DNA of 64,000 nucleotides from Polaribacter cellanae (GCF_017569185.1 NZ_CP071869.1:4068501-4132500); one strand, 5' to 3'. Positions 35,154 through 44,721 are shown, numbered from the stretch's first letter. A program made the numbers and translations. Notes: generated from the sequence alone by a model not told the origin.

Positions 35154-35861
35154 ATGAAAAAAATAATTCACAAATCAGAAACAAGAGGAGAAGCAAATTA
35201 CGGATGGTTAAAATCGTATCATACATTTAGTTTTGCTGGTTATCAAAATCCAGAAAGAATGAATTTTGGAATGTTACGTGTTTTAAATGACGATGTTGTG
35301 CAACCTAAAATGGGTTTTGGAACACATCCACACAAAAACATGGAAATTATTTCCATTCCTGTTTTTGGAGCACTTTCTCATAAAGATTCTATGGGTAATA
35401 AACGTTCCATAGAAGTTGGCGAAGTACAAGTTATGAGTGCAGGAACTGGTTTAACACATTCCGAATTTAACGATTCTAAAACAGATGCAGTTAATTTTTT
35501 ACAACTTTGGATTCTTCCTGAAACAGAAAATGTAACACCAAATTACGAGCAAAAACTTTTTTTAGAAGCTGAAAGAAAAAACAAGTTTCAAGTGTTGGTT
35601 TCACCAAAAGACAAACAAATAGAAGGGTCTTTGCCAATACATCAGCAAGCATATATTTCTATGATAGATTTAGAACCTAATTTTGAAACGGAATATGAAC
35701 TAAAAAATGGAGCGTATTTTTTCTTAATAGAAGGTGAAATTTTTGTTGCAGATGTAACTATAGAAAAGAGAGATGCAATAGGCATTACAGAAACAAACAA
35801 AGTTGTAATCAAAGCAACAAAAGAAAGCAAGTTACTAGTTGTAGATGTTCCAATGATGTAA
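35154..35861 (+). CDS. Pirin family protein
   Basis: 235 residues, bicupin. Metal-binding His set GTHPHKNMEIIS, then GTGLTHSEFND. Pirins include quercetin-2,3-dioxygenases and redox-responsive regulators. It starts 16 bp after marR and ends before the palindrome and terminator. Confidence 0.88.
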   Translation: MKKIIHKSETRGEANYGWLKSYHTFSFAGYQNPERMNFGMLRVLNDDVVQPKMGFGTHPHKNMEIISIPVFGALSHKDSMGNKRSIEVGEVQVMSAGTGLTHSEFNDSKTDAVNFLQLWILPETENVTPNYEQKLFLEAERKNKFQVLVSPKDKQIEGSLPIHQQAYISMIDLEPNFETEYELKNGAYFFLIEGEIFVADVTIEKRDAIGITETNKVVIKATKESKLLVVDVPMM

Positions 35862-35875
35862 AATTATCAGCTTTC

Positions 35876-35952
35876 CTGCAAGGTTTTAAAAATCTTTTAG
35901 GTATAAAGCAATTTACCAAATTATGCCTACAAGATTTTTAAAACCTTGCAGG
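35876..35952. repeat. Family C long palindrome (77 nt)
   Basis: 27-bp arms with a single mismatch, starting CCTGCAAGGTTTTAAAAATC and closing with ...AAAACCTTGCAGG, around a 23-nt loop. Longest member of the family in the window. Confidence 0.85.
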
Positions 35953-35967
35953 ATAAAAGACTTGAGC

Positions 35968-36000
35968 AAAAAGCCAAAGAATCAAATTCTTTGGCTTTTT
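35968..36000 (+). terminator. Strong terminator after the pirin gene
   Basis: Perfect 15-bp stem AAAAAGCCAAAGAAT / ATTCTTTGGCTTTTT with loop CAA, ending in a T-run. It shows that the next gene has its own promoter and that upstream in-frame codons are not translated. Confidence 0.85.
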
Positions 36001-36030
36001 CTTTTCAAAAAATAGGCATATATTGCAAAG

Positions 36031-36048
36031 TATTATGCGTGCATAATA
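36031..36048 (+). promoter_or_regulatory. MarR-type operator candidate
   Basis: Perfect inverted repeat TATTATGC-GT-GCATAATA, 18 bp before the ATG of the flavin oxidoreductase. Length and symmetry fit a MarR dimer site. Confidence 0.5.
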
Positions 36049-36065
36049 AATTTAATTCCAGATAT

Positions 36066-38090
36066 ATGAAATATAAACACATTTTTGAGCCATTAGATTT
36101 AGGATTTACAACTTTAAAAAATAGAATTTTAATGGGTTCTATGCATACAGGTTTAGAAGAAGAAAAAAACGGAATAGATAAAATTGCAGCTTATTATGCA
36201 GAAAGAGCAAAAGGTGGAGTAGGACTAATTGTTACTGGAGGAATCGCACCAAATATACAAGGTTGGACAGCTCCTTTTTCTGCAAGAATGTCAACCAAGA
36301 AACACGCAAAACATCATCAAAAAATAACAGAAGCTGTACATGCAGTAGGAGGAAAGATTTGTATGCAAATTTTACATGCAGGACGTTATGGATACCATCC
36401 TTTTAATGTTGCTCCATCAAAAATAAAATCGCCAATAACACCTTTTAAACCATTTAAATTAAAAGAATCTGGAATTAAAAGAACCATTCGCGATTTTGTA
36501 AACTCTGCAAAACTATCTAAAATTGCTGGTTATGATGGCGTTGAAATTATGGGTTCAGAAGGATATTTAATTAATCAATTTATTGTAAAAAGAACCAATA
36601 AAAGAACCGATTCTTGGGGGGGAGATTATAAAAACAGAATGCGTTTACCCATTGAATTGGTAAAACAAACAAGAGAAGCTGTGGGTAAAGAGTTTATTAT
36701 TATTTACAGATTGTCGATGTTAGATTTGGTGGAGAATGGAAGTTCTTGGGAAGAAGTAGTTCGATTGGGAAAAGAAATCGAAAAAGCAGGAGCAACCATT
36801 ATAAATACAGGAATTGGTTGGCACGAAGCAAGAATTCCAACCATTTCTACAGCAGTTCCAAGAGGTGCATTTACTTGGGTTACTAAAAAAATGAAGGAAG
36901 AAATTTCTATTCCATTAATTACTTCTAACAGAATTAATATGCCAGAAACTGCAGAGAAAATACTTGCAGAAGGACATGCAGATATGATTTCTATGGCAAG
37001 ACCATTTTTAGCAGATCCTGAATGGGTAAAAAAAGCAAAAGAAGAAAGAGCAGATGAAATAAATACTTGTATTGGTTGCAATCAGGCTTGTTTAGACCAT
37101 GTTTTCGAACAAAAGGTAGCAAGTTGTTTGGTAAATCCAAGAGCTTGTCATGAAACAGAATTAAACTATAATCCAACTGAAAATAAAAAGAAAATAGCCG
37201 TAATTGGAGCTGGACCTGCAGGTTTAGCAGCAGCAACAATTTCCGCAGAAAGAGGTCATAAAGTAACGTTATTTGATGCAGATAAGGAAATTGGTGGGCA
37301 ATTTAACATCGCAAAACAAATTCCAGGGAAAGAAGAATTTTATGAAACATTGCGTTATTTTCGCAAACAAATAGAATTGCATAATGTTACTTTAAAATTA
37401 AATACCAGAGTTTCTGTGGAAGATTTACAGTCATCAGATTTCGATAAAATTGTAATTGCAACAGGAATTAAACCAAGAGAATTAAAAATAGAAGGCATAG
37501 ATCACCCAAAAGTATTGAGCTATTTAGACGTTTTAAAACATAAAAAACCAGTAGGAAAACGAGTAGCAGTTATTGGAGCAGGAGGAATTGGTTTTGATGT
37601 TTCTGAATATTTATCGCACGAAGGAGAATCTACATCACAAAATATAGATGCTTGGTTAAAAGAATGGGGAATTGATAAATCTCTAGAAGCACGATCTGGA
37701 ATTGAAGGTGTAGAACCAGAATATCATCCTTCTCCAAGAGAAATTTTTATGTTTAAAAGAAGTGCTGGAAAATTTGGTGGAAATTTAGGAAAAACAACAG
37801 GCTGGATTCATAGGTCTACTTTAAAGAAAAAGAAAGTGCAATTCATTGGAGAAGTACAATACACAAAGATTAGCGACCGAGGTTTACACTTCATAAAAGA
37901 GAAAGAAAATAAAGTTTTAGAAGTAGATAATGTGGTTATTTGTGCTGGGCAAGTTCCATTTAAAGAGTTATATCAACCTTTAATAGATGCAGGAAAAAGT
38001 GTACACGTAATTGGTGGCGCGGATTTTGCAAGTGAATTAGATGCAAAAAGAGCCATAAATCAAGGGGCGAGATTGGCAGCAGAGTTGTAA
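36066..38090 (+). CDS. Old Yellow Enzyme / 2,4-dienoyl-CoA reductase-like flavoprotein
   Basis: 674 residues: FMN TIM barrel (about 1-350), 4Fe-4S ligands in CIGCNQAC and CLVNPRAC (near 337-361), and a C-terminal FAD/NADPH module (GAGPAGLAAA near 380; GAGGIGFDVSEYL near 505). The plan is that of FadH/trimethylamine dehydrogenase. It reduces activated C=C bonds, matching electrophile defence or unsaturated fatty-acid oxidation. The reading frame continues upstream to 35946, but a terminator and repeat lie there, so ATG 36066 is chosen. Confidence 0.87.
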   Translation: MKYKHIFEPLDLGFTTLKNRILMGSMHTGLEEEKNGIDKIAAYYAERAKGGVGLIVTGGIAPNIQGWTAPFSARMSTKKHAKHHQKITEAVHAVGGKICMQILHAGRYGYHPFNVAPSKIKSPITPFKPFKLKESGIKRTIRDFVNSAKLSKIAGYDGVEIMGSEGYLINQFIVKRTNKRTDSWGGDYKNRMRLPIELVKQTREAVGKEFIIIYRLSMLDLVENGSSWEEVVRLGKEIEKAGATIINTGIGWHEARIPTISTAVPRGAFTWVTKKMKEEISIPLITSNRINMPETAEKILAEGHADMISMARPFLADPEWVKKAKEERADEINTCIGCNQACLDHVFEQKVASCLVNPRACHETELNYNPTENKKKIAVIGAGPAGLAAATISAERGHKVTLFDADKEIGGQFNIAKQIPGKEEFYETLRYFRKQIELHNVTLKLNTRVSVEDLQSSDFDKIVIATGIKPRELKIEGIDHPKVLSYLDVLKHKKPVGKRVAVIGAGGIGFDVSEYLSHEGESTSQNIDAWLKEWGIDKSLEARSGIEGVEPEYHPSPREIFMFKRSAGKFGGNLGKTTGWIHRSTLKKKKVQFIGEVQYTKISDRGLHFIKEKENKVLEVDNVVICAGQVPFKELYQPLIDAGKSVHVIGGADFASELDAKRAINQGARLAAEL

Positions 38091-38127
38091 AGTTTTCTTA
38101 CTTTTGAGGCAAATTAAAACTGATACA

Positions 38128-38679
38128 ATGAAAAAAATATTTTTATTATTTGTACTTATTCAATCTGGATTTGCATTTTCTCAACAAGAACCAGAATTTG
38201 TAAAATACAATGCTAAAAATGCAGCAAATATATTTTACTACAATTTATCCGAAATTCCGAAAAAAATTAAAGTAAAGAAAGAGGTTACAAAAAATAAAAC
38301 ATTAGCGAATCTTCGTAAATATAATGATAAAATAAAAAATATAGCATTCTTAAACTCTCCGAAATTACAAGAATTAGAATTAACAATTAATTCTTTGGGA
38401 AAGCAATTATACTCTAACAGAGATTTAGCAGAGAAAATAAGTAAAAAAATTGAGACAACAATTTTACCTATTAGAGATAGTATCGATGTTTATGAGAAAA
38501 CTTTAAATGAGAATTTAAAAAGCTTTTTGTCTAAAAGGCAGTTTAAAAAGTGGTTAAAATACCAAAAAGCAGAAAAAAGAAAACTATTGCCAGAAAGACC
38601 TAAAAGTAAAAATAGAGCACCAACTAATAGGAATAGAATGCGAAGAAATCGACAAGGACTTGGTGGTAGAAGATTCTAA
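38128..38679 (+). CDS. Small secreted hypothetical protein with basic tail
   Basis: 183 residues from ATG 38128. Signal peptide (MKKIFLLFVLIQSGFAFSQ), helical middle (LELTINSLGKQLYSNRD) and a strongly basic end (NRAPTNRNRMRRNRQGLGG). No family known. A TACTTTTG element at 38099-38106 could be its -7 box; the frame opens at 38104 but MRQIKTDT would start on that element. Confidence 0.7.
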   Translation: MKKIFLLFVLIQSGFAFSQQEPEFVKYNAKNAANIFYYNLSEIPKKIKVKKEVTKNKTLANLRKYNDKIKNIAFLNSPKLQELELTINSLGKQLYSNRDLAEKISKKIETTILPIRDSIDVYEKTLNENLKSFLSKRQFKKWLKYQKAEKRKLLPERPKSKNRAPTNRNRMRRNRQGLGGRRF

Positions 38680-38920
38680 TTTTTTTCGTTTTTTTATTTT
38701 ATGAATAGCTTCTTCTTTATTTTGCTTTTCAACAAAACAAAAAAATAATTTACAATTTTCTTAATCTAAAAACTGTAAATCTCATTAGAAGAAATACCTT
38801 TTTCTTTAATTTGCCAGACTTAGTAACTATAAAATAATTTTACCTTTTCTCAAGTTGAACAAACAAAATAAATTAGCGATATTTGTCAATTAACTAATAA
38901 CTAACTAACAGGAAAGAATT

Positions 38921-39103
38921 ATGGGAATGAATAAAAATACAGTACTTGCATGGGCAACTTTTATTATGATTATAGTAGGATTGGCTTTAATTGCTTTGGG
39001 CGCATTTAGGTATGATGATGTTGCAGGTTGGGGTTTTGCAGCTGTTGGTATTGGTTTTTTTGCAGTAGCTTGGGTTTTTAACGCCTTAAAAGGAAGAGTA
39101 TAA
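38921..39103 (+). CDS. Small two-helix membrane protein (CAL67264-like)
   Basis: 60 residues, two TM helices separated by FRYDDVAGW. Resembles from memory the CAL67264 family of tiny membrane proteins that precede ettA in Flavobacteriia. A possible promoter is TTG-20 nt-GATATTTG just upstream (variant -7). Gap 38680-38920 has nothing else recognised. Confidence 0.75.
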   Translation: MGMNKNTVLAWATFIMIIVGLALIALGAFRYDDVAGWGFAAVGIGFFAVAWVFNALKGRV

Positions 39104-39158
39104 ATAAAGTCTACAGTTTTCAGTAGCAAGTTTTCAATAATAATTAAAAAGATAAAAA

Positions 39159-40850
39159 ATGAGTGACGATAAGAAAGTCATCTTTTCGATGAATAAGGTT
39201 TCTAAAACCTATCAATCTACAGGAAAACAAGTTTTAAAAGATATTTATTTAAGCTTTTTCTATGGAGCTAAAATTGGTATTCTTGGTTTAAACGGATCAG
39301 GAAAATCTACATTGTTAAAAATAATCGCAGGTGTAGAAAAGAATTTCCAAGGAGATGTTACTTTTTCTCCTGGTTATAAAGTAGGTTATTTAGAGCAAGA
39401 ACCACAATTAGATCCAGAAAAAACAGTGTTAGAAGTTGTAAAAGAAGGTGTTGCAGAAACTGTAGCAATTCTTAACGAATACAACAAAATAAATGATATG
39501 TTTGGTTTGGAAGAAGTGTATTCGGATGCAGATAAGATGGAAAAACTAATGAACCAACAAGCAGAATTACAAGATAAAATTGATGCTGCCAATGCTTGGG
39601 AATTAGATACCAAATTAGAAATTGCTATGGATGCTTTGCGTACACCAGATTCTGACAAGAAAATAGGGGTTTTATCAGGTGGAGAAAAACGTAGAGTTGC
39701 CTTGTGTAGATTGTTATTACAAGAACCAGAAATTTTATTGTTAGATGAGCCAACAAACCACTTGGATGCAGAATCTGTACATTGGTTAGAGCATCATTTG
39801 GCACAATATAAAGGAACTGTAATTGCAGTAACGCACGATAGATATTTCTTAGATAATGTTGCTGGATGGATTTTAGAATTAGATAGAGGTGAAGGAATTC
39901 CTTGGAAAGGAAACTACTCTTCTTGGTTAGACCAAAAATCGCAAAGAATGGCGCAAGAAAGCAAAACAGCTTCTAAACGTCAAAAAACGTTAGAACGAGA
40001 GTTAGAATGGGTTCGTCAAGGTACAAAAGGACGTCAAACCAAACAAAAAGCACGTTTAAAAAACTACGATAAATTAATGAGTCAAGACCAGAAACAGGTT
40101 GACGAAAAATTAGAAATTTACATTCCTAATGGACCACGTTTGGGAACCAATGTTATAGAAGCTTCAGGAGTTTCTAAAGCATATGGAGATAAATTGTTAT
40201 ATGAAAACTTAGAATTTAATTTACCACAAGCAGGAATTGTTGGAATTATCGGGCCAAATGGAGCTGGTAAAACCACTATTTTTAGAATGATTATGGGAGA
40301 AGAAACTCCTGATGCAGGAGAATTTAAAGTAGGTGAAACTGCAAAAATTGCCTACGTAGACCAGGCACATTCAGATATCAATCCAGATAAAACTATTTGG
40401 GAGAATTTTTCTGACGGCCAAGATTTGGTAATGATGGGAGGAAAGCAAGTAAATTCTCGTGCTTATTTAAGTCGTTTTAATTTCTCTGGAAGTGAGCAGA
40501 ATAAAAAAGTAGCAACATTATCTGGTGGAGAAAGAAATCGTTTGCATTTAGCAATGACTTTAAAAGAAGAAGGAAACGTATTGTTATTAGATGAACCAAC
40601 GAACGATTTAGATGTAAACACTTTACGAGCATTGGAAGAAGGTTTAGAAAACTTTGCAGGTTGTGCAGTGGTTATAAGTCACGATAGATGGTTTTTAGAC
40701 AGGGTTTGTACACATATTTTAGCTTTCGAAGGCGATTCTCAAGTGTACTTTTTTGAAGGTTCTTTCTCTGATTATGAAGAAAATAAGAAAAAACGTTTGG
40801 GTGGTGATTTAATGCCAAAACGTATTAAATATAAAAAGTTAATTCGATAA
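39159..40850 (+). CDS. ettA: Energy-dependent translational throttle ABC-F protein
   Basis: 563 residues, two ABC domains on one chain without TM: GLNGSGKST / LSGGEKRRV / LLLDEPTNHLDAESV and GPNGAGKTT / LSGGERNRL / LLLDEPTNDLD, joined by a charged linker (about 245-325) that has the EttA P-site-interacting helices. EttA controls entry into elongation on the ribosome according to ADP/ATP. C-terminal GGDLMPKRIKYKKL is EttA-specific. Confidence 0.95.
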   Translation: MSDDKKVIFSMNKVSKTYQSTGKQVLKDIYLSFFYGAKIGILGLNGSGKSTLLKIIAGVEKNFQGDVTFSPGYKVGYLEQEPQLDPEKTVLEVVKEGVAETVAILNEYNKINDMFGLEEVYSDADKMEKLMNQQAELQDKIDAANAWELDTKLEIAMDALRTPDSDKKIGVLSGGEKRRVALCRLLLQEPEILLLDEPTNHLDAESVHWLEHHLAQYKGTVIAVTHDRYFLDNVAGWILELDRGEGIPWKGNYSSWLDQKSQRMAQESKTASKRQKTLERELEWVRQGTKGRQTKQKARLKNYDKLMSQDQKQVDEKLEIYIPNGPRLGTNVIEASGVSKAYGDKLLYENLEFNLPQAGIVGIIGPNGAGKTTIFRMIMGEETPDAGEFKVGETAKIAYVDQAHSDINPDKTIWENFSDGQDLVMMGGKQVNSRAYLSRFNFSGSEQNKKVATLSGGERNRLHLAMTLKEEGNVLLLDEPTNDLDVNTLRALEEGLENFAGCAVVISHDRWFLDRVCTHILAFEGDSQVYFFEGSFSDYEENKKKRLGGDLMPKRIKYKKLIR

Positions 40851-40876
40851 GTATCGATTTATAATAATAGAAGAAG

Positions 40877-40904
40877 AAAGCAACTAAAGAAATTTAGTTG
40901 CTTT
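40877..40904. terminator. Bidirectional terminator after ettA
   Basis: Stem AAAGCAACTAAA / TTTAGTTGCTTT with a GAAA tetraloop, then a T-run; shared with the convergent gene ending at 40906. Confidence 0.85.
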
Positions 40905-40905
40905 T

Positions 40906-41673
40906 TTAGTTTTGAATCGTTTTTTCATCTTCCTTAAAAATATATTTGTTTATTATATATTCTGTAATTGGGTCTAATTCTCTTAAAGTTTCTGGATGAA
41001 TTCCTCTTTGGTTAAAAAACTCCATTTTTCCAGTTGTAGATCTTCCATACCAAATTAATGGATCACCATTTTTAAAAAATTGACTATCACTATCTACTTC
41101 CATTTTTTTAAATTCATCGATATCAATTTTATAGATGGTATTATCAATAGCATTATTATTTTTACAAGAAGAAGTTTCAAAATGATTTTCTTGCCAAATA
41201 ATACAGTTTTTTGTAGTATGATTATAGATAAAATAAGACACAGGAAAAAGAGCTAAAATTGAAATAATAATAAGTTTACTTTTATACTTTTTGTTAGAGT
41301 TTTCTTTAGACAATTTCTTTGACCTTACTTCTCTTTTCGAAATGATAATTTCTTCTCTAGGATTATTATTTGTTAAAGGTGCTTGCTGTTTTTTACAAGA
41401 ATTCTCAAAATCGGAATAATCTTTAAAACCCAAATATTTAGCAATTATATTTTTTAATTCATTGTTGGGTTCTCCAGCATTGTTTTTCCTACTTTCTACG
41501 TATTTATTATAATAATTTGTAAGAGTTTTTGTGGAAACGATATTTATTTTATGATATTTTTCCTCCAAAATTTTATCAATAAAAAAATTAAAACAGCCAT
41601 TTTTTTTTACACTATCATTTTCTTTTTCTGTTTTTAACGTTTCAAATAAATTAGTAAATAATTCTCTTAACAT
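40906..41673 (-). CDS. Membrane protein with possible N-terminal HTH, flavobacterial
   Basis: 255 residues. N-terminal about 100 residues are helical and basic (TKTLTNYYNKYVESRKNN, ELKNIIAKYLGFKDYSDFE), one TM helix near 130-148, and a C-terminal domain with IWYGRSTTGKMEFFNQRG, HPETLRELDPITEYI. The latter is a conserved flavobacterial ending; I know no function. Its promoter may be TAACTTTG on the minus strand (41700-41693). Confidence 0.65.
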   Translation of the reverse strand: MLRELFTNLFETLKTEKENDSVKKNGCFNFFIDKILEEKYHKINIVSTKTLTNYYNKYVESRKNNAGEPNNELKNIIAKYLGFKDYSDFENSCKKQQAPLTNNNPREEIIISKREVRSKKLSKENSNKKYKSKLIIISILALFPVSYFIYNHTTKNCIIWQENHFETSSCKNNNAIDNTIYKIDIDEFKKMEVDSDSQFFKNGDPLIWYGRSTTGKMEFFNQRGIHPETLRELDPITEYIINKYIFKEDEKTIQN

Positions 41674-42034
41674 AAGTATTTTGTTGGTTTTCCAAAGTTA
41701 GAAATAATTTAGAAAAAAATTTCCAAACCGCTTAGAAAATCATTTCTATTTCTTTTCCAATCATTTTCTAACCGAAACATTCATTCTCATTGGATATTTG
41801 CAGTAGAATTAATTCTCTGTAAAAAGAAAAGGAGCATTACTTCTAAAAACGAGTTTGAAATCGTGGCGTTTTTTTTGAATTGGGAAAACAATACTACAAA
41901 GCTATTTCACTCTACAACTTCCCACAAAAGAGGCGCGCGACTCTTTTAAATTTTAATGTGTTGCTGGCAACAAAAAAGCTGAATTCTAAAATTCGGACAG
42001 CAACACTTTTGTCTAATTTTTAAAAGAACAAATC
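41674..42034. promoter_or_regulatory. Intergenic control region with structured leader
   Basis: No gene in this 361-bp gap. It holds the minus-strand -7 element at 41693-41700, an inverted repeat TTAGAAAAT / ATTTTCTAA (41732-41740 and 41763-41771), and, before the lipoprotein gene, a 9-bp stem GTGTTGCTG (41958-41966) / CAGCAACAC (41998-42006) followed by TTTT. A competing hairpin GTTGC-TG-GCAAC (41960-41971) shares the 5' arm, so it could act as an attenuator. Confidence 0.5.
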
Positions 42035-42214
42035 ATGAAAAAAGTATTTATAGCATTCGCAATACTATTTGCAAACGGAGTTTTTACATCTTGTACAGAT
42101 TTAGAAGAAAAAACTACAAAAATGGAAATTTTAGCTACTGATGGAGAAGAAGGGCAAGATCCAGATTATGACGAAGATGATTCTGATGTAGGAAATACAG
42201 GAGGAGGTAATTAA
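42035..42214 (+). CDS. Tiny acidic lipoprotein next to a histidine kinase
   Basis: 59 residues. Signal peptide with Cys at residue 20 (GVFTSC, lipobox-like), then TDLEEKTTK, then a strongly acidic tail (DPDYDEDDSDVGNTGGGN). The Asp/Glu-rich residues just after Cys resemble the surface-export signals known for Bacteroidota lipoproteins. It is 36 bp upstream of the kinase. Its small size and position suggest a peptide ligand or sensor subunit for that kinase; this is inference. Confidence 0.65.
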   Translation: MKKVFIAFAILFANGVFTSCTDLEEKTTKMEILATDGEEGQDPDYDEDDSDVGNTGGGN

Positions 42215-42250
42215 TTTTTTTTGAATTAAGATTTATAGTACTTTAGAGGG

Positions 42251-44050
42251 ATGAAAATTAAAATTTTATTCCTCTTTTTTGTTATGTTTTTTTTATCAAA
42301 TACTTTTTTATCTTATCAAAAACTAGAAAAGAGTATTACTTTTGATAGTATTTATAAAACAATAAATCTATACAGTAAGCGAAAAGAAAATATAAAAGCC
42401 TTATTATATTCTAAAAAACTTTTAAAAAAAGGTTACGAAAATAATAATAAAAATCAAAGAGCAAAAGCAAGCTATAAGGTTGCTGAATTTCAAAATAAAC
42501 TCAATCTAAAAGATAGTGCTTATTATTATCATATTAAGTCTAAAAAATTATATCTCGAATTGAATGATAGTATTCAAGTTGGTAGAAATTTATTAAACAT
42601 TGCTATTATAGAATCAAACTTTGGAAGTTATTCAATAAGCGATTCAACAGCAGTTGAATCTTTAAAATATATAAATGGAAAAAGAAAAAGATCTGTAGCA
42701 TCCGCCTATAATTGTTTAGCAATCAATTCAAAAAAGCGTTTTTTATATAAAGATGCAATAAAATATTATAATAAAGCAATTGGTATTTCTAACAAGAAAA
42801 GTTCTAAATTATTATATAAAAATAATCTTTCAATTATTTACAGGGACTTAAAAGAGTACTCAAAATCAATTTTAATCTTAGAAAATTTATTAAAAGATTC
42901 AATCTCAAATAAAAAAACTAATGCAAGAGTTATAGATAATCTTGCTTATGTTAAATGGTTAGAGAATTCAAATAATAATGTATTAAATGACTTACTAGAT
43001 GCTAAATTAATCAGAGTAAATCAAAAAGACAATTTTGGGTTGATTGCTTCTTACAGTCATTTATCAGATTATTTCAAAGAAAAAAACAAAGCTAAATCAC
43101 TTTTTTATGCAGAAAAAATGTATAAAACTGCCAAAAAAGAAAATGCTTCTAATGGCTTGTTAGAAGCTATAGATAAAATTGTTCAATTAGAATCAGCAGA
43201 AAAATCTATTATATACTATCAAAAAAGTATTCATTTAAGAGATAGTCTGCAAAAAGAAAAAACAAAAAGACAATACAAATTTGCTAAAATTAAATACGAT
43301 TATGAGGAAGAAGAAAAACAAAAATTAAAATTCGAAGCTTTAGCAACAAAAAATCAATTAATTGCAGAACAAGAAAAAAACCAAAAGAAAAATATAATCA
43401 TCTTCGCAATATTGTTAATTGCTGGTTTAGTGTTTTTAATTTATCGAAGAAAACAACAAAACAAAAAAAGAATTTTACAAGAAAAATATAAAACAGAAAC
43501 AAAAATAGCAAAAAGATTGCATGACGAATTAGGCAATGGAATTTATAATGCAATTACTAAAGTGCTGAATCCGAAATTTGAAACCGAAGAAATTGTACAA
43601 GATTTAGATAAATTGTATTTGCAAACTCGAGCAATTTCACATGAAAACGATTCTGTAGAAACAGGCGAAGATTTCGAAAATTATTTTAGAGAATTAGTAA
43701 CCAGCTACAATTCTAGCGCTTGTAAAATTATTTTAAAAGGTTTGTCTTCCTTAGAATTAAGTTTATTATCTATAGAAAAACAAATTGTGGTTTACAGAGT
43801 TTTTAATGAGCTATTTGTAAATATGAAAAAACATAGCAAAGCAACATTGGTAGTTATTTCTTGCAAAAAAACAGGCAATAAATTAGAAATGATTTATAAA
43901 GATAATGGTGTTGGGTTTAGAGAAAATATGTTTGTTATTAAAAACGGACTCAAAAATATGGAAATCCGTATTAATTCCATTAAAGGAACTCTTAATTTTG
44001 ATGTTCAAGCTAACAATGGTTTTAAAGCAACCATTCGTTTTAAAAGATAA
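42251..44050 (+). CDS. TPR-containing sensor histidine kinase
   Basis: 599 residues. Signal peptide 1-20, about six TPR-like helix pairs (residues 30-330; KDAIKYYNKAIG, KAKSLFYAEKM), one TM helix (about 378-397), HisKA_3-like dimerisation helix with the phospho-His in AKRLHDELGNGIYNA (near 423), and a HATPase_c domain (NELFVNMKKHSKA, YKDNGVGF, NGLKNMEIRINS). This is the usual flavobacterial NarL-type kinase. Paired with the regulator 2 bp downstream. Confidence 0.88.
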   Translation: MKIKILFLFFVMFFLSNTFLSYQKLEKSITFDSIYKTINLYSKRKENIKALLYSKKLLKKGYENNNKNQRAKASYKVAEFQNKLNLKDSAYYYHIKSKKLYLELNDSIQVGRNLLNIAIIESNFGSYSISDSTAVESLKYINGKRKRSVASAYNCLAINSKKRFLYKDAIKYYNKAIGISNKKSSKLLYKNNLSIIYRDLKEYSKSILILENLLKDSISNKKTNARVIDNLAYVKWLENSNNNVLNDLLDAKLIRVNQKDNFGLIASYSHLSDYFKEKNKAKSLFYAEKMYKTAKKENASNGLLEAIDKIVQLESAEKSIIYYQKSIHLRDSLQKEKTKRQYKFAKIKYDYEEEEKQKLKFEALATKNQLIAEQEKNQKKNIIIFAILLIAGLVFLIYRRKQQNKKRILQEKYKTETKIAKRLHDELGNGIYNAITKVLNPKFETEEIVQDLDKLYLQTRAISHENDSVETGEDFENYFRELVTSYNSSACKIILKGLSSLELSLLSIEKQIVVYRVFNELFVNMKKHSKATLVVISCKKTGNKLEMIYKDNGVGFRENMFVIKNGLKNMEIRINSIKGTLNFDVQANNGFKATIRFKR

Positions 44051-44052
44051 GT

Positions 44053-44721
44053 ATGTTTCAAAAAGTATTAATTGCAGAAGATTTTGATATTATAAATAGC
44101 GGATTAAAAGCTACTTTAGAAAAAATGAAGATTCCTAAAATCACTCATATTTCTTATTGCGATGAAGCTTTTTTAAAATTGAAAAAAGCAAAATTAGAAG
44201 GGAATCCGTTCGATTTATTAATAACAGACTTATCATTTGTAGAAGATCATCACAAACAAAACATTACGTCTGGTGAAGCTTTAATTGAAAATGTAAGAAA
44301 AGAATTTCCTACTTTAAAAATAATTGTTTTTTCTGTGGAAGACAAGCCATTTCGTATTCAACATTTATACAATCATTTAAAAATTGATGCTTATGTATGG
44401 AAAAATAGAAACGGACAAAAAGAATTGGAAAAAGCCATTCAGCAAATTTATGAATCTAAAAGTTTCTACATTTCAGAAGATTTAAGAGAAGCCATTCACC
44501 CTAGAAAAGCCATTGAAATTACGGAATATGATATTCATATTATAGAACATCTTTCCGAAGGAATTTTGCAAGATAATTTACCTGAATTATTTGTAAAGAA
44601 GCAAATAAAACCATCAGGTAAAAGTTCTATAGAAAAAAGATTAAAATTTTTAAAGGAACATTTTAACGCGAAAAACCCAACTCATTTAGTGGCTATTGCT
44701 AAAGATTTTGGGTTGATTTAA
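44053..44721 (+). CDS. Response regulator (receiver plus HTH)
   Basis: 222 residues. Receiver domain with acidic pocket (IAEDFDI), phospho-acceptor Asp in LLITDLSF (near 58) and switch residues; C-terminal HTH (EITEYDIHIIEHLSEGILQD, then SSIEKRLKFLKEHFNAKNPT) of NarL/GerE-like type. Begins 2 bp after the kinase. Its binding site is unknown. Confidence 0.85.
   Translation: MFQKVLIAEDFDIINSGLKATLEKMKIPKITHISYCDEAFLKLKKAKLEGNPFDLLITDLSFVEDHHKQNITSGEALIENVRKEFPTLKIIVFSVEDKPFRIQHLYNHLKIDAYVWKNRNGQKELEKAIQQIYESKSFYISEDLREAIHPRKAIEITEYDIHIIEHLSEGILQDNLPELFVKKQIKPSGKSSIEKRLKFLKEHFNAKNPTHLVAIAKDFGLI

Noticed and set aside
35946..36065. N-terminal extension of the flavin oxidoreductase reading frame
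   Set aside because: It runs through a palindrome and a strong terminator, and the family's usual start (KYKHIFEPL) is at 36066.
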